NCBI GenBank assembly: GCA_016124585.1
Contig: WGNL01000019.1
Location: 1-64,000 of the forward strand
DNA: 64,000 nucleotides
Reading direction: 5' to 3'
Source: Bacteroidota bacterium
GTDB lineage: Bacteria > Bacteroidota > Bacteroidia > Chitinophagales > Saprospiraceae
The notes below the pieces were generated by a model. The model was not told the origin of the DNA, did not search any database, and saw nothing but the letters and a program-made list of their open reading frames with translations. The position numbers were made by a program, and so were the translations under genes. Numbering within the stretch: position 1 is the stretch's first letter; each line of letters opens with the position of its first letter. Of this stretch, positions 63,626 to 64,000 are shown in pieces.

Positions 63626-64000
63626 TTGTTTAATAATTTAGGACAAATATAACAAGTTCTGAAGGCTATAAACTACTCAAATATCATTGTCAGATTTGTA
63701 TCGGTAAAAGATTTTTCATGTCTTTTTTGAAGCCTACGTGAATATGGCAAAACCACCGCTAATCCCAATTCATCAATATTGAAAGAAGTTTAAAGAACAA
63801 CTAGTTTTTAGAAATCGTGTATGAAAAACTATGGTGAAAATGTCTTAGGATTAACGTTTAGAAATCGTGTAAAACAATCATAAAAAAGTCAAAGTAAAGT
63901 CATTTAAGGCTTTTATAAGAGTCAAAAACCCAATATTAGCTGTCAAAAAAAATATGCAACACATAAAATCTGACTTTCAATAGCCAACACCAGCTTATGA
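63626..64000. other. Gene-free right edge with a direct repeat
   Basis: The last 375 bp show no gene. A 15-bp direct repeat TTTAGAAATCGTGTA occurs at 63807-63821 and 63857-63871, a 50-bp offset. This may be a protein-binding site pair for a gene beyond the edge. Confidence 0.5.

Overview
The window reads as chromosome of a Bacteroidota bacterium, most likely in or near the Saprospirales. The reasons are four proteins or remnants with type IX secretion (T9SS) C-terminal sorting domains, LytS/LytTR regulation, SusC-type regulatory-domain TonB receptors, Bacteroidota-restricted families (DUF6607, DUF5916, DUF6427), a Rho factor with a long charged insertion, and promoters of the Bacteroidota form TTTG-N18-22-TAnnTTTG. 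No rRNA, prophage or CRISPR was seen. One tRNA (Ser, CGA) is present. The left edge cuts into the 5' end of a transposase.

Layout. 1-0.9 kb: transposase fragment and a membrane methyltransferase. 1-5.9 kb: haem-uptake locus (DUF6607 protein, HmuY-like haem binder with a T9SS tail, TonB receptor with a haem-receptor histidine, small CxxC protein). 6-11.7 kb: LytS/LytTR two-component pair followed by a fatty-acid/sterol hydroxylase fused to a Spy-like domain, a secreted propeller-like protein and a lipoprotein. The hydroxylase and the lipoprotein share a near-identical promoter with paired direct repeats, so they look like a LytTR regulon. 11.8-17.2 kb: TonB receptor, PAS-LuxR regulator, a decayed copy of the lipoprotein gene, and a CocE-type hydrolase. 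17.2-18.2 kb: an intergenic region with nine 21-bp tandem repeats and a nested palindrome.

18-33 kb is mostly housekeeping and envelope functions: nucleotidyltransferase, alpha/beta hydrolase, SpoIIE phosphatase, TM2-TPR-SHOCT protein, CBS protein, RNase III, tRNA-Ser, sugar isomerase-like protein, dienelactone hydrolase and NAD synthetase. 32-38.5 kb: a T9SS protein, an orphan T9SS tail, a leaderless subtilase with a SPOR-like tail, and a divergent ECF sigma/anti-sigma-TPR pair. 38.5-43 kb: MFS transporter, GpsA, a gene-free stretch carrying four copies of a conserved block among hairpins, a second ECF sigma factor, and TatA. 43-58 kb: DUF4197 lipoprotein, FolB fused to a cysteine-rich domain, glutaryl-CoA dehydrogenase, OmpA protein, aminopeptidase P, Rho, SerS, MoxR, DUF6427 and DUF5916. 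58-64 kb: a 1340-residue protein with the layout of mammalian soluble adenylyl cyclase, then a thioredoxin-like protein.

Most genes are single transcription units separated by strong hairpin terminators. Start sites were moved inward from the longest frame where a promoter, signal peptide or family N-terminus required it.
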